Shown: piece after piece, positions 7,296 to 15,100 of the stretch | Numbering within the stretch: position 1 is the stretch's first letter | How the letters are laid out: the number at the start of each line of letters is the position of its first letter | Assembly (NCBI RefSeq): GCF_008710095.1 | Contig: NZ_VYKJ01000009.1 | Span: 1-64,000, forward strand | Reading direction: 5' to 3' | DNA: 64,000 nucleotides | Origin: Affinibrenneria salicis | GTDB lineage: Bacteria > Pseudomonadota > Gammaproteobacteria > Enterobacterales > Enterobacteriaceae | Position numbers and translations under genes: made by a program | The notes under the pieces: generated by a model | What the model was told of the DNA's origin: nothing | What the model saw: only the letters and a program-made list of their open reading frames with translations | The model's database searches: none

Positions 7296-7742
7296 ATGAA
7301 ACTAAGCGATCACGAATTGTCAAAACGAGTGCTGGTATGGCATGCCTTGTCCGATCTTTTCACTGCGCGTGAGTTACAGGACTATGACTATCAATGGATG
7401 GTCAAGGTGCTGAAAGAATCTGGTTTATCCAGGGAAACCATTTTTCAGATAATTGATAACGAAGTGGCGCCCGCTTTACTGGGAAATCTGCTATTCAACC
7501 CTACTCCGGTTATGGATGGCTGGGAACCCGAAGAAGTAAAAGAATTGGTGCTTCGCCATTTGCATAAAAAACCAACAATTCTAGAAAAAATACTCCCGCG
7601 GAAGTCTCTAATTAAAAAAAGGCGTAAAAACATTCAAAGCGAATTATCCCGACTATCGAGCGAACTGGATAAAGACCAGGCTGTGTCCCACAATTACCTA
7701 ACCGATGTAAAATCGCACACCCCTGACAAGGGTCAGCAGTAA
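7296..7742 (+). CDS. DUF7079-like protein, possible immunity protein
   Basis: A 148-residue soluble protein. Residues 10-90 (RVLVWHALSDLFTARELQDY, LKESGLSRETIFQIIDNEVAPAL, NLL and the tryptophan-containing GWEPEEVKEL) resemble the DUF7079 pattern seen in orphan immunity-like genes beside polymorphic toxins; this assignment is from memory of the pattern. The C-terminal 50 residues are very basic (KKPTILEKILPRKSLIKKRRK) and may be a late extension. It follows a decayed effector-like end with operon spacing, and (CAAA)n repeats begin 18 bp after its stop. Confidence 0.55.
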   Translation: MKLSDHELSKRVLVWHALSDLFTARELQDYDYQWMVKVLKESGLSRETIFQIIDNEVAPALLGNLLFNPTPVMDGWEPEEVKELVLRHLHKKPTILEKILPRKSLIKKRRKNIQSELSRLSSELDKDQAVSHNYLTDVKSHTPDKGQQ

Positions 7743-7760
7743 AAATACACAAAAGCAGAT

Positions 7761-7810
7761 CAAACAAACAAACAAACAAACAAACAAACAAACAAACAAA
7801 CAAACAAACA
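7761..7810. repeat. Tetranucleotide microsatellite (CAAA)12
   Basis: Fifty bases consist of CAAA repeated twelve and a half times without interruption. It is intergenic, just beyond the stop of the immunity-like gene. Perfect repeats of this length are slip-prone, so the copy number probably varies between isolates. The minus-strand frame through it (MFVCLFVCLF...) is not regarded as a gene. Confidence 0.95.
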
Positions 7811-7940
7811 TTAATGCATTTCTCTCATCGTCAGTCAGCGAAAATGAATTGCGGGACACAGCCTGACCCGACACATTATCATTAACGCTATCAACTCTAT
7901 GCCTGCTGGCTGCCAGAATACGATATGCCTGATAGACACC

Positions 7941-7980
7941 AGCAACGATAAAACTGGCTCGGGCCGGTTTTATCGTTGTT
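7941..7980. terminator. Long hairpin with flanking A and T runs, bidirectional terminator-like
   Basis: CAACGATAAAAC at 7943-7954 pairs with GTTTTATCGTTG on the other side of a short GGC-TCG-GGCC loop, giving a stem of about 16 bp with one wobble. It lies in a 600-bp gene-free stretch between the island edge and the first acetyltransferase gene. It could end transcription from either side. Confidence 0.6.
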
Positions 7981-7992
7981 ATTCACAGGAAA

Positions 7993-8064
7993 GGTGATGA
8001 GTAACTCGTCACCTGTTCACCTGTTCACCTGTTCACCTGTTCACCTGTTCACTAACTCATCACC
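7993..8064. repeat. Five 8-bp tandem repeats (CACCTGTT) inside a 10-bp inverted repeat
   Basis: CACCTGTT is repeated five times (8010-8052). The block is enclosed by GGTGATGAGT (7993-8002) and its exact complement ACTCATCACC (8055-8064). It is intergenic. The stretch 8065-8338 beyond it is AT-rich and shows no gene. The structure is directly visible; its role is unknown. Confidence 0.85.
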
Positions 8065-8338
8065 CATTAATATATTGATTATTAATCATAAAACTCTCAG
8101 GTGAAGAGGCTGGACAGTTTTTTATAAAATCTTTTTATTGCGCCATTGCAAATTAATTGAACAATAAATATCCATAGAGGGAATAGCCAACTGTGGTGGT
8201 GCTCCCCATCATATAACAGCGTTGATCTTATTCGCAGGCTCACGTTTAGTCTTACAAACAAAGTCTGAATTAGAAATTATTTATCATGATGTTACGTTGA
8301 AAAATTAGATTCCCCCAGCGCAAAATCACGCGCCGCGT

Positions 8339-8821
8339 TTATTGCGCTGTCGCGAATTTTTCAATGCCCTGATCGTCCAGACGATAGCGTACCCACTCTT
8401 CCTGCGGCAAGGCGCCAATACTGCGGTAGAAGTCGATGGCGGGCTGGTTCCAGTCGAGCACGCTCCATTCCAGTCGGCCGCATTTCCTTTCCCGCGCGAG
8501 CCGGGCGATATGCCCGAGCAGCGCTTTGCCGGCGCCGGCGTGACGGAATTTTTGCGCGATATATAAGTCTTCTAAATAAATGCCGTTTTTACCCAACCAG
8601 GTGGAGTAGCTGGTGAAGAAAATCGCATAGCCGACCGCCTGCCCGTCTATGCTGCAAATCAGCGTCTCCGCTTTGGCATCCGGACCAAACAGGGAGTCTT
8701 CAATATCCTGTAGCGATGCGGCGACCTCATGCCGGGCCTTTTCATATTCCGCCAGTTCAATAATAAGATCCAATATAACGCCCGCATCTGATTTGCTGGC
8801 CGGATAAATATCTATCTTCAT
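8339..8821 (-). CDS. GNAT-family N-acetyltransferase (diamine acetyltransferase-like)
   Basis: A 160-residue GNAT protein. Motif C/D strands are seen at MKIDIYPASKSDAGVILDLI. The central GIYLEDLYIAQKFRHAGAGKALL holds the acetyl-CoA loop, a variant of R/QxxGxG/A reading RHAGAGKAL. The tail WSVLDWNQPAIDFYRSIGA is typical of spermidine/thialysine acetyltransferases. The ATG at 8821 is chosen because GGA precedes it at suitable spacing; an in-frame ATG at 8848 has no ribosome-binding site. It is divergent from the LysR gene 91 bp away, which may regulate it. Substrate (polyamine or amino acid) cannot be set. Confidence 0.85.
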   Translation of the reverse strand: MKIDIYPASKSDAGVILDLIIELAEYEKARHEVAASLQDIEDSLFGPDAKAETLICSIDGQAVGYAIFFTSYSTWLGKNGIYLEDLYIAQKFRHAGAGKALLGHIARLARERKCGRLEWSVLDWNQPAIDFYRSIGALPQEEWVRYRLDDQGIEKFATAQ

Positions 8822-8912
8822 TTTTTTTCCATAATTAACAACGTTCATGCTTGAGGTGGATTATGCTATCCGATAAAAAATACTGTATGAACTGCATTTT
8901 TCACATTGGTTG

Positions 8913-9833
8913 ATGAACAATATGCATCTGGATTTGCGCCGTATCGATTTAAATTTGTTGGTGATCTTTAACAGCGTCTATCGAAACCGCTCGGTGGCGG
9001 CAACCGCTCAGGAGCTGGCGATGAGCGCCTCGGCGGTCAGCCACGCCCTGATTCGCCTGCGCGGCACCTTTGCGGATGAGCTATTTTTTCGCGTGGGCAA
9101 TACCATGCAGCCAACGGTATTTGCCGAACAGATAGCAGGACCTGTTGCCAGTAGTCTGGCGCAGCTGTCGGCGGGGCTGGAACGTCGCCCGCGTTTCGAT
9201 CCGGCCAACAGCAGCGACAGTTTTACCTTTTCCATCACCGATTACACGGCATTTACTCTTTTTCCCTCGCTGATGGAAAAAATAGAAACGCTTGCGCCCA
9301 ATATCAAATTTAATCTGATCTATGCTCAACAAAAGGTGGCGATTAATGAGCTGCTGGCGGGCAAGATCGATTTCGCACTGGGGTTCAGCGAAATCCATCA
9401 TCCCGGCAGCCGGGAAATTGAAGAGATCGACTGGCTTGAAGACCGTTATGTGGTGATTTCCGCGGCGGATTATCCGGCCGACACGCCCCTGACGCTCGCG
9501 CGTTATTTGCAGGCCAGGCATCTGGTGGTCACGCCGTGGAATGAGCCGCGCGGCGTTATCGATTACGCGCTGGATAAACTCGGCCATCAGCGCCGCATCG
9601 TACTCAAAACGCCGTCAATGATGAGTGCGCCCTTTGTCGTCGCCCGCTCCGCCATGCTGATGACAATGCCAGAAAACGTGGCCCGACTGTTTAGCAAAAT
9701 ATTGCCCCTGCGCATTCATCCCCTTCCTTTCGCGGTACCCTCCTGGCGCGTCAAGATCTATAGCCACCGCAGAAGTAACCGACCGGAAGCCCATAGCTGG
9801 ATCAAAAACTTGCTGTGTCGACTGACGCCGTGA
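8913..9833 (+). CDS. LysR-family transcriptional regulator
   Basis: A 306-residue LysR protein. The winged helix-turn-helix is at residues about 6-65 (RRIDLNLLVIFNSVYRNRSV, AATAQELAMSASAVSHALIR, DELFFRVGN), followed by a substrate-binding domain with a type-2 periplasmic fold (FTFSITDYTAFTLFPSLMEK onwards). The pattern resembles the NodD/SyrM-like subgroup. Start codons at 8913 and 8922 are both possible; no strong ribosome-binding site decides. It is divergent from the GNAT gene, the usual arrangement for a LysR regulator and its target. The effector is unknown. Confidence 0.88.
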   Translation: MNNMHLDLRRIDLNLLVIFNSVYRNRSVAATAQELAMSASAVSHALIRLRGTFADELFFRVGNTMQPTVFAEQIAGPVASSLAQLSAGLERRPRFDPANSSDSFTFSITDYTAFTLFPSLMEKIETLAPNIKFNLIYAQQKVAINELLAGKIDFALGFSEIHHPGSREIEEIDWLEDRYVVISAADYPADTPLTLARYLQARHLVVTPWNEPRGVIDYALDKLGHQRRIVLKTPSMMSAPFVVARSAMLMTMPENVARLFSKILPLRIHPLPFAVPSWRVKIYSHRRSNRPEAHSWIKNLLCRLTP

Positions 9834-10130
9834 ACCCGCCGCCGGCGATCTGCACGGAAGAGCGACCATATCGCAGCAGAAACAGGGCAACCACTGAAGA
9901 ATCAGGCGCCGCCCCGACGGGAGAAGCGGCCTGCGTCCGGCCAGACGCAGGCTAAGGTAAAGGTCCACCTTCATAGAAGGCGGCATTGGTTGCGTCCTAA
10001 AAGGGCGAACCAAAACCCTAAAAAAGTCTCTGCCAGTCCTGTCATATTTAAATCCAAAGACGACAAGGCAGAGCCAAAACCTGTCGCTAACCACGCCCGT
10101 AGAATGTAAGACGTGGTTTTCAGTTAGCAA
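9834..10130. other. Gene-free stretch with two hairpins
   Basis: No convincing gene is seen. Two inverted repeats stand out: CTCTGCC (10028-10034) with GGCAGAG (10067-10073), and GCTAACCACG (10086-10095) with CGTGG and GTTAGC (10112-10128). They lie between the LysR gene and the terminator of the next gene. They could be a remnant of an IS end or a small structured RNA; neither is shown. Confidence 0.4.
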
Positions 10131-10156
10131 TAAAAAAGGACCCGCATTGCGGGCCC
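10131..10156 (-). terminator. Intrinsic terminator of the CsbD/ElaB-like gene
   Basis: Read on the minus strand, GGGCCCGC-AAT-GCGGGTCC is followed by TTTTTTATT. It lies 28 bp after the stop codon of the gene at 10185-10433. Confidence 0.85.
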
Positions 10157-10184
10157 TGGCGACGATCGGTGCGCCGGACAGGCG

Positions 10185-10433
10185 TTATTTACGGCCCAGC
10201 AGGAAGCCGACCACAATACCGACGGCGGTTGCGACAGCGACCCCGGCCAGCGGGTTCGATTCCACCTTGCTTTTTACTACGTCGGCGGCATCGCGCGCGG
10301 CATAGCTGGCCTGAGAGGCATATTTCCTGGCGGCGCCTTTAATTTGATGCTCGGGAGAGTCCGTCGCCTCACCGTAAGATTCCTGAGCGGCACCCGCCGC
10401 TTCCTTTACTTTATCTTCTGCTTTTCCGAACAT
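10185..10433 (-). CDS. CsbD-like / DUF883 (YqjD-ElaB) small membrane-anchored protein
   Basis: An 82-residue protein. The start (MFGKAEDKVKEAAGAAQESY) resembles CsbD-like stress proteins. The rest (AARKYASQASYAARDAADVV and the C-terminal NPLAGVAVATAVGIVVGFLLGRK, one glycine-rich membrane helix followed by basic residues) matches the DUF883/ElaB-YqjD family, tail-anchored inner-membrane proteins that bind ribosomes in stationary phase in E. coli. GGAGTAAAC precedes the ATG. It is a single gene with its own terminator. A stationary-phase or osmotic-stress role is inferred from the family. Confidence 0.8.
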   Translation of the reverse strand: MFGKAEDKVKEAAGAAQESYGEATDSPEHQIKGAARKYASQASYAARDAADVVKSKVESNPLAGVAVATAVGIVVGFLLGRK

Positions 10434-10890
10434 GTTTACTCCTCAGCCAATTGCAAAGAACAAGATTAAGCGTAGCAAAGGTTGGAAAGAATGTTCGGCC
10501 GGTTGCGCTTTTATTACAAAATAACCGGCGCCCGCATGGCGCGGCCCCGACGGCGGGCTCAGCGGCCTCAGACGGGTGTCAGACATACCGCGTGCACGGC
10601 GACGGAATCCGGCGTTGAGACGCCGTCACCCGATTGTCGCTTCTCTGTGGCACACCGCATAAGGAATCTGTTGTTGGCTATCGATATTAACGTTAAGGGG
10701 GGCAGCTACGCCGGGGATAGCGCTAACGCGGTCTGGCGAAAAAACGCGGCGCCCGGCAAAAAATGTGCATTGGCCGTTACGGATCTGACCAGCCCGATTC
10801 TCAGCAAAAATAAGCATGAAACGATGGTTATCGTACGCCATCAGCCGGAAAACGACGGGTTTATCGACGGACGCAGTCTGGCCGAATGGG
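10434..10890. other. Gene-free stretch
   Basis: A plus-strand open frame (10482-11102) runs through here but has an arginine-rich composition typical of a shadow frame, no ribosome-binding site and no recognisable family. Nothing else is supported. Confidence 0.4.
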
Positions 10891-11115
10891 GTGCAACGTT
10901 CCTTTCGCGTCGAGGTAACCATCGTCGCCGAGACCTGCAGCAAACAACAAAAAGCGCAGTATCAGCGCGAGGTATTCAACGCCATGAGCGCGTTAATCGG
11001 CAATGTGCCCCCGCACGCCAATGTCCACGTTATCGACCGCAAAGCGGCGTCCTGCGGCCACGGCGTGATTACCCAGGAATATCGTTTTCAGCATCAGGAT
11101 GAATTTTATCGCTAA
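10891..11115 (+). pseudogene. Possible tautomerase-superfamily remnant
   Basis: The frame reads FRVEVTIVAETCSKQQKAQY, then FNAMSALIGNVPPHANVHVIDRK with a glycine-containing end. This has the length, the strand-helix-strand order and the VP-x-HVHV motif of 4-oxalocrotonate tautomerase relatives. The catalytic proline that should follow the initiator methionine is missing: the frame continues upstream through GVQRSFRV, and a start at GTG 10891 or ATG 10816 gives no Pro1. A decayed copy is therefore the best reading, with low confidence in the family. Confidence 0.35.
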
Positions 11116-11203
11116 TAGATTGCGCGGCGGCCTGCCGGATACCCTGCGGCACAGGCGGAACGCCGCATAGGGCAGCGCCGGCCTCCCGCTGGCGCAAAGG
11201 CGC

Positions 11204-12013
11204 TCAGTCGTGCGATATTTTCAGCGGGACATCGGCAATATGACCGATCTGCCCGGCCAGCGCCCGATTGCTGACCACTACCTTACCGCCGCGCTCCAGT
11301 CCGCCCGCCGCCAGGTAATCATTGATCGCACCGCCGGCTTCACTCACCAGCAGCATGCCGGCCAGGCAATCCCATGGATTCATGTGCAGTTCGAGATAAG
11401 CGTCGGTACGCCCGGTCGCCACCCAGGCCAGTCCCAGCGCCCCGCAGGCGCCGCGTCGCACGTTGCCTCCGGCGCGCATCAATCCATCGAGCAGCGAAAG
11501 ATAGCGGGCGTTCGCTATCCGCGCGCTCCAGCCCAGTTCCAGACTGGCGACGGAAAAGGTTTCGGTGGCGGATACACGGACAGGCCGACCGTTCAGGGTC
11601 GCACCGCGTCCGAGCTGCGCGATATAGAGATCCTGGTGGCAGGGATCGAGAATAATGCCGAACTGGGTTTTACCCTGCAGCAGATAAGCCAGCGCCAGAC
11701 AAAAATGAGGAATACCGCGAGCAAAATTAGCGGTACCGTCAATCGGGTCCAGCACCCACATGCTGTCGCTCAGCTCCCCGCCGGTTTCTTCTCCCAGCAC
11801 CTCATCCATGGGGAAATGCTGCCGCAGCTGCTGTTTAAGGTAGATTTCGATCTCGGTATCGGTCTGGGTAAGAAAATCCTGCGGCCCTTTATACTGGATC
11901 TGCTCAGGGGATATTTGCTGAAAGGCCCTCAGCGCCATCTTCCCCGCCTGACCAATCAGTTCAACGGCCTGCTGTAGCCGTTCGCTTACGCTATGAGAAA
12001 AAAAGTCAGTCAT
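11204..12013 (-). CDS. Inositol monophosphatase-family (SuhB/CysQ-like) phosphatase
   Basis: A 269-residue protein with the full IMPase signature. GEETGG (about residues 75-80) and WVLDPIDGTANFARGIPHF (about residues 86-104) form metal sites 1 and 2. The C-terminal MNPWDCLAGMLLVSEAGG supplies the third metal-ligand aspartate (WDxxAG). Such enzymes hydrolyse inositol 1-phosphate, or related sugar or nucleoside phosphates, with Mg2+. This one is divergent from suhB in detail, so its substrate is open. It stands alone; a TetR-regulated MFS gene follows on the same strand after a 312-bp gap. Confidence 0.9.
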   Translation of the reverse strand: MTDFFSHSVSERLQQAVELIGQAGKMALRAFQQISPEQIQYKGPQDFLTQTDTEIEIYLKQQLRQHFPMDEVLGEETGGELSDSMWVLDPIDGTANFARGIPHFCLALAYLLQGKTQFGIILDPCHQDLYIAQLGRGATLNGRPVRVSATETFSVASLELGWSARIANARYLSLLDGLMRAGGNVRRGACGALGLAWVATGRTDAYLELHMNPWDCLAGMLLVSEAGGAINDYLAAGGLERGGKVVVSNRALAGQIGHIADVPLKISHD

Positions 12014-12325
12014 GTTATCCGCTTCATTAATGCGGAACCCGCCGCTGCCGCGTCCCGCCAGTTAGACATGGTTGAGGGTCGTCCCAGACTCGCCGGCTCC
12101 ATCGCTGGAGGCGCCCTAACGTGGCCGCTGTCGCGCGCGTCTGCCGACTGCTGACGCCAGTGTACCCCGCCCGATGGCAGCGGCCCCCGCATCAGCCGGA
12201 ACTCAGCGCGACGCGACAGATCCACTGCCGTACAGGGTAAACAGCGCGCGTGTCACGCTGATGAGAGGTTAATGACACGGATATGACGGCGACGCGAGCC
12301 GGTTTATCCACGCGGCATCGCGTCA
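12014..12325. other. Gene-free stretch
   Basis: The only frame (12010-12225, minus strand) is arginine/alanine-rich with no family resemblance and overlaps the phosphatase start. No repeat or clear regulatory motif was seen. Confidence 0.4.
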
Positions 12326-13492
12326 TTATTCCCGCCAGGCCGGGCGCCCGCCGGACGAAACCGGCTTCAGATACGGAACCAGGCTGAGCAAGCCGACTAG
12401 CGCCAGCAACGCGCCGATCCAGAGGGGAAAGGTCAGCCCCCAGCGTTCAATGCCCAGCCCGCCGATAAACGCGCCCAGCCCCAGGCCGATATTAATCACC
12501 GACGTGTGCAGCGTATTGACCAGCGCGCCCGGATGCGCCGTTTTCATCACGCGAGCAATCATCGCCGGATTGAGCGAAACGCCGGTCAGTCCGATAACGA
12601 CCACCATCGCCAGGCTTATGCCCGGCTGATAGGCAAACAGAGCAAACAGCAGCAATGCCAGAGTCAATACAGACAGCCCGCCGGCCAGGATCGGCAGGGT
12701 ATATCGGTCGGCGTAACGGCCGCACAGCATATTGCCCGCCACATTCGCCAGGCCGTATAGCGCAAACAGCCACGGCATAGCCGAAGGGCTGAAGCCGCTG
12801 ACGCCGGTCAGAATCGGGATAAAATAGCTGAATGCGGCGAAAGTCGCGCCGATAATCAGCCCGCTGCTGGCATAGGCCGCCCACAGGTGACGGTTGCTAA
12901 ACTGCGCCAGTTCGTCGGCCACCCGCCCGGTCGACGACGACGCACGCGCCGGCACCAGGAGCGCGATGATCAGCGCGCACGCCAGCGTCAGCACAACAAT
13001 TAGCCAGAAGCTGGCGCGCCAGCCGGCATACTGTTCCATCAGCGAGGCCATCGGCACGCCGAATACCGCCGACAGCATCAGGCCGCCGACCACCACCGAT
13101 GCGGCGCGCCCGCGTTCGCCGGGGCTAACCAGCTCGGCGCAAATCGCCAGCGCGACGCCGAAGCAGGCCGAGCCGACAACGCCGGTCACTACGCGCGCGG
13201 CCGCCATCAGCGGATAGCTACCCGACATGGCCGCAACCGACTGCGCCAGCGCGTAGCCGGACAGCAGCCACAGCAACGCCTTTTTATTCGACACGCGCAG
13301 CCGCAACAGCGTCAGCGTCAACAGCGGCCCCCCCACGACCATTCCGGCGGCGTACAGCGAGATCAACCGACCGATCTGCGTCAGTGAAGCGTCCAGCGCA
13401 TCGGACAGCGCCGGCATCATACCGGCCACCATAAATTCGGAGGTGGTCAGAGAAAAAATCGTGAGAGCGAGAATATAAACGACCAGCGGCAT
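12326..13492 (-). CDS. MFS transporter, drug:H+ antiporter-1 / AraJ-like
   Basis: A 388-residue protein with about twelve hydrophobic segments. The first helix is LVVYILALTIFSLTTSEFMV, typical of the DHA1 AraJ/YdhP/NepI group, and the loop between helices 2 and 3 (TQIGRLISLYAAGMVVGGPL) matches that group. Motif C-like glycines (SACFGVALAICAELV) follow. These proteins export sugars, nucleosides, arabinose-like compounds or drugs using the proton gradient. It lies downstream of a TetR gene on the same strand (222-bp gap), suggesting it is the repressed efflux partner. Confidence 0.88.
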   Translation of the reverse strand: MPLVVYILALTIFSLTTSEFMVAGMMPALSDALDASLTQIGRLISLYAAGMVVGGPLLTLTLLRLRVSNKKALLWLLSGYALAQSVAAMSGSYPLMAAARVVTGVVGSACFGVALAICAELVSPGERGRAASVVVGGLMLSAVFGVPMASLMEQYAGWRASFWLIVVLTLACALIIALLVPARASSSTGRVADELAQFSNRHLWAAYASSGLIIGATFAAFSYFIPILTGVSGFSPSAMPWLFALYGLANVAGNMLCGRYADRYTLPILAGGLSVLTLALLLFALFAYQPGISLAMVVVIGLTGVSLNPAMIARVMKTAHPGALVNTLHTSVINIGLGLGAFIGGLGIERWGLTFPLWIGALLALVGLLSLVPYLKPVSSGGRPAWRE

Positions 13493-13715
13493 AACTTCCC
13501 CCTATTTTGTAACGATCATTAAACTAACCAACAAAAAAAAGACCGCGATACGCCGCGCCTGACCGGATAAGGCGCGGAATATACCCGGGCGAGTCAATTT
13601 GATCCTGAACGAACGGTATACGGCGTCAGAACCATGCGGCGCGGTTGCTGCGCCGTTCTCCTTTCCCCTCGTTCGGCCGCGAGACGCGAATCAACAATAC
13701 CGCGTGGCCGGCCGT

Positions 13716-14297
13716 TCAGAGCCGGCTCAGGATCCCTTCCACCACGTCCTGCAAAAAAGCGCGATCCGGCATAGACTGGCCGAGAATACGCAGTCCGTAA
13801 TAGCTGCTCAGAAAGGCTCTGGCGCATACCAGGGCGGACTGTGCGCCATCCAGTTCGCCGCTGCGCTGCCCCAGGGCAAAAACATGGCACAGCGCCTGTT
13901 CCAGCTTCATTACGTAACGGCGGGTAATGCGCGCCACCTCCGGGTCCTTGCCTGCGCGCTCCAGCGCGGCGCTCAGCGCCATACAGCTGCGCCGTTGCTC
14001 CGGGTCAAGATCGCTCTCGATGCCCCATTCGAGCAGCGCGCGCAGCCGCGCACGCACGCTTCCCTCGCCCTCCAGAATCTGCGTCTGCGTCTGTAAGCCG
14101 AGCGCCTGATAGCGCTGCAGCGCCTGGTGATACAGATTTTCCTTGCTGCCGAACGCGTTATACAAACTGCCGCGCCCCAGCCCGGTTTCATCCACCAGCG
14201 CCTGCGCCGAGCTGCCGGCATAGCCGTTGGACCAGAACACGTTCATCGCCGCATCCAGTACCGCCGTCTCATCAAACTCTCTCGGTCTGCCGCCCAT
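13716..14297 (-). CDS. TetR/AcrR-family repressor
   Basis: A 193-residue protein. The N-terminal helix-turn-helix (GRPREFDETAVLDAAMNVFW, then GYAGSSAQALVDETGLGRGS and LYNAFGSKENLYHQAL) is the classical TetR domain. The C-terminal part is helical and family-variable, with a single RRSCMALSAALE region resembling the TetR_C domain of quinone or electrophile sensors, where the cysteine can act as a sensor. GGAGAGG precedes the ATG. It reads towards the MFS exporter, and a palindrome at 14356-14373 in front of it is a good candidate for its operator. Confidence 0.9.
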   Translation of the reverse strand: MGGRPREFDETAVLDAAMNVFWSNGYAGSSAQALVDETGLGRGSLYNAFGSKENLYHQALQRYQALGLQTQTQILEGEGSVRARLRALLEWGIESDLDPEQRRSCMALSAALERAGKDPEVARITRRYVMKLEQALCHVFALGQRSGELDGAQSALVCARAFLSSYYGLRILGQSMPDRAFLQDVVEGILSRL

Positions 14298-14355
14298 CGC
14301 CTCTCCGCTTGTCGTTCAGCGCGCCTTCACCGCGCGCCATGTTCGTTAGCATAGG

Positions 14356-14373
14356 CCATTCTTTAACGAATGG
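14356..14373. promoter_or_regulatory. Perfect palindrome CCATTC-N6-GAATGG, probable TetR operator
   Basis: CCATTC (14356-14361) and GAATGG (14368-14373) form a perfect inverted repeat of TetR-operator size in the 169-bp space between the divergent tetR and ClbS-like genes. Self-regulation of the repressor and control of the neighbour are the natural inference. Confidence 0.6.
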
Positions 14374-14466
14374 TCAATTATTGTTTTATAGCGCCGCTGG
14401 TCTGCCGGCGTCGTCGGCATTAGACTGACCGTATCAGGATCAGTCCGCACCACACAGGGAGAAAAA

Positions 14467-14982
14467 ATGGCGATTCCACAAACTCAGGCAGAGCTGTTAA
14501 CGGCCATTGATCAGAACTATGTCCGGCTGCTGCGCGATGTGCGCGCGCTGCCCGCATCGGCGGTTAATGAAATCTCGCTGGAAGGGCATGCGAAGGGAAC
14601 GCTCATCAGCCCCGCCGATCTTATCGCTTACCTGATCGGCTGGAATGAGCTGGTGCTGAAATGGCTGGAGCATCATCAGTCGGGCCAGCCGATTGATTTT
14701 CCGGAAACCGGGTTCAAATGGAACCAGCTCGGCCAGCTGGCGCAAAAATTTTATGCGGATTACGCCGGGCTAGACTGGGCGCAGCGTCTCGAACGGCTGG
14801 AGCAGGCGAAGCGGCGCATCGTGCAATTTATAGCAAGCAGCGACGACCCCACGCTGTACGGCAGAGCCTGGTATGACAAATGGACGCTCGGCCGCATGAT
14901 CCAGTTCAACACCGCATCGCCCTACGCCAACGCGCGCGCCCGTCTGCGTAAGTGGGCGAAGGGCAAATCGATCCGGCTGTAA
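14467..14982 (+). CDS. ClbS/DfsB-family four-helix-bundle protein
   Basis: A 171-residue protein matching the ClbS/DfsB (DUF1706) pattern: IPQTQAELLTAIDQNYVRLL, LISPADLIAYLIGWNELVLKW, the central GFKWNQLGQLAQKFYADYAG and the C-terminal KWTLGRMIQFNTASPYANAR. ClbS hydrolyses colibactin's cyclopropane to protect the producer; most relatives have no known substrate. The gene is divergent from the TetR gene, so it could be an electrophile- or drug-protective enzyme under that repressor. GGGAGAAAAA precedes the ATG. Confidence 0.85.
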   Translation: MAIPQTQAELLTAIDQNYVRLLRDVRALPASAVNEISLEGHAKGTLISPADLIAYLIGWNELVLKWLEHHQSGQPIDFPETGFKWNQLGQLAQKFYADYAGLDWAQRLERLEQAKRRIVQFIASSDDPTLYGRAWYDKWTLGRMIQFNTASPYANARARLRKWAKGKSIRL

Positions 14983-15100
14983 GTCCGGCGGGCGCCACTC
15001 GCGACGACGCAACAAGAAACCTGCCGGCCGACCTGCCCGCTCTTGTCGCCGCAGCCTCCGCCTGAACGGGCAGAGGGTTTGCTGCGGCCCCCGACCGGCG

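Noticed and set aside
7612..7803. Minus-strand frame MFVCLFVCLFVCLF
   Set aside because: It is the translation of the (CAAA)n microsatellite with no coding context.
1..8000. tRNA or attachment site for the island
   Set aside because: No tRNA gene or convincing direct repeat was found in the visible part; the integrase end must lie to the left of the window.
10028..10128. Retron msr/msd-like or IS200-like structure
   Set aside because: Two hairpins only; no reverse transcriptase or TnpA gene nearby, so kept as unexplained hairpins.
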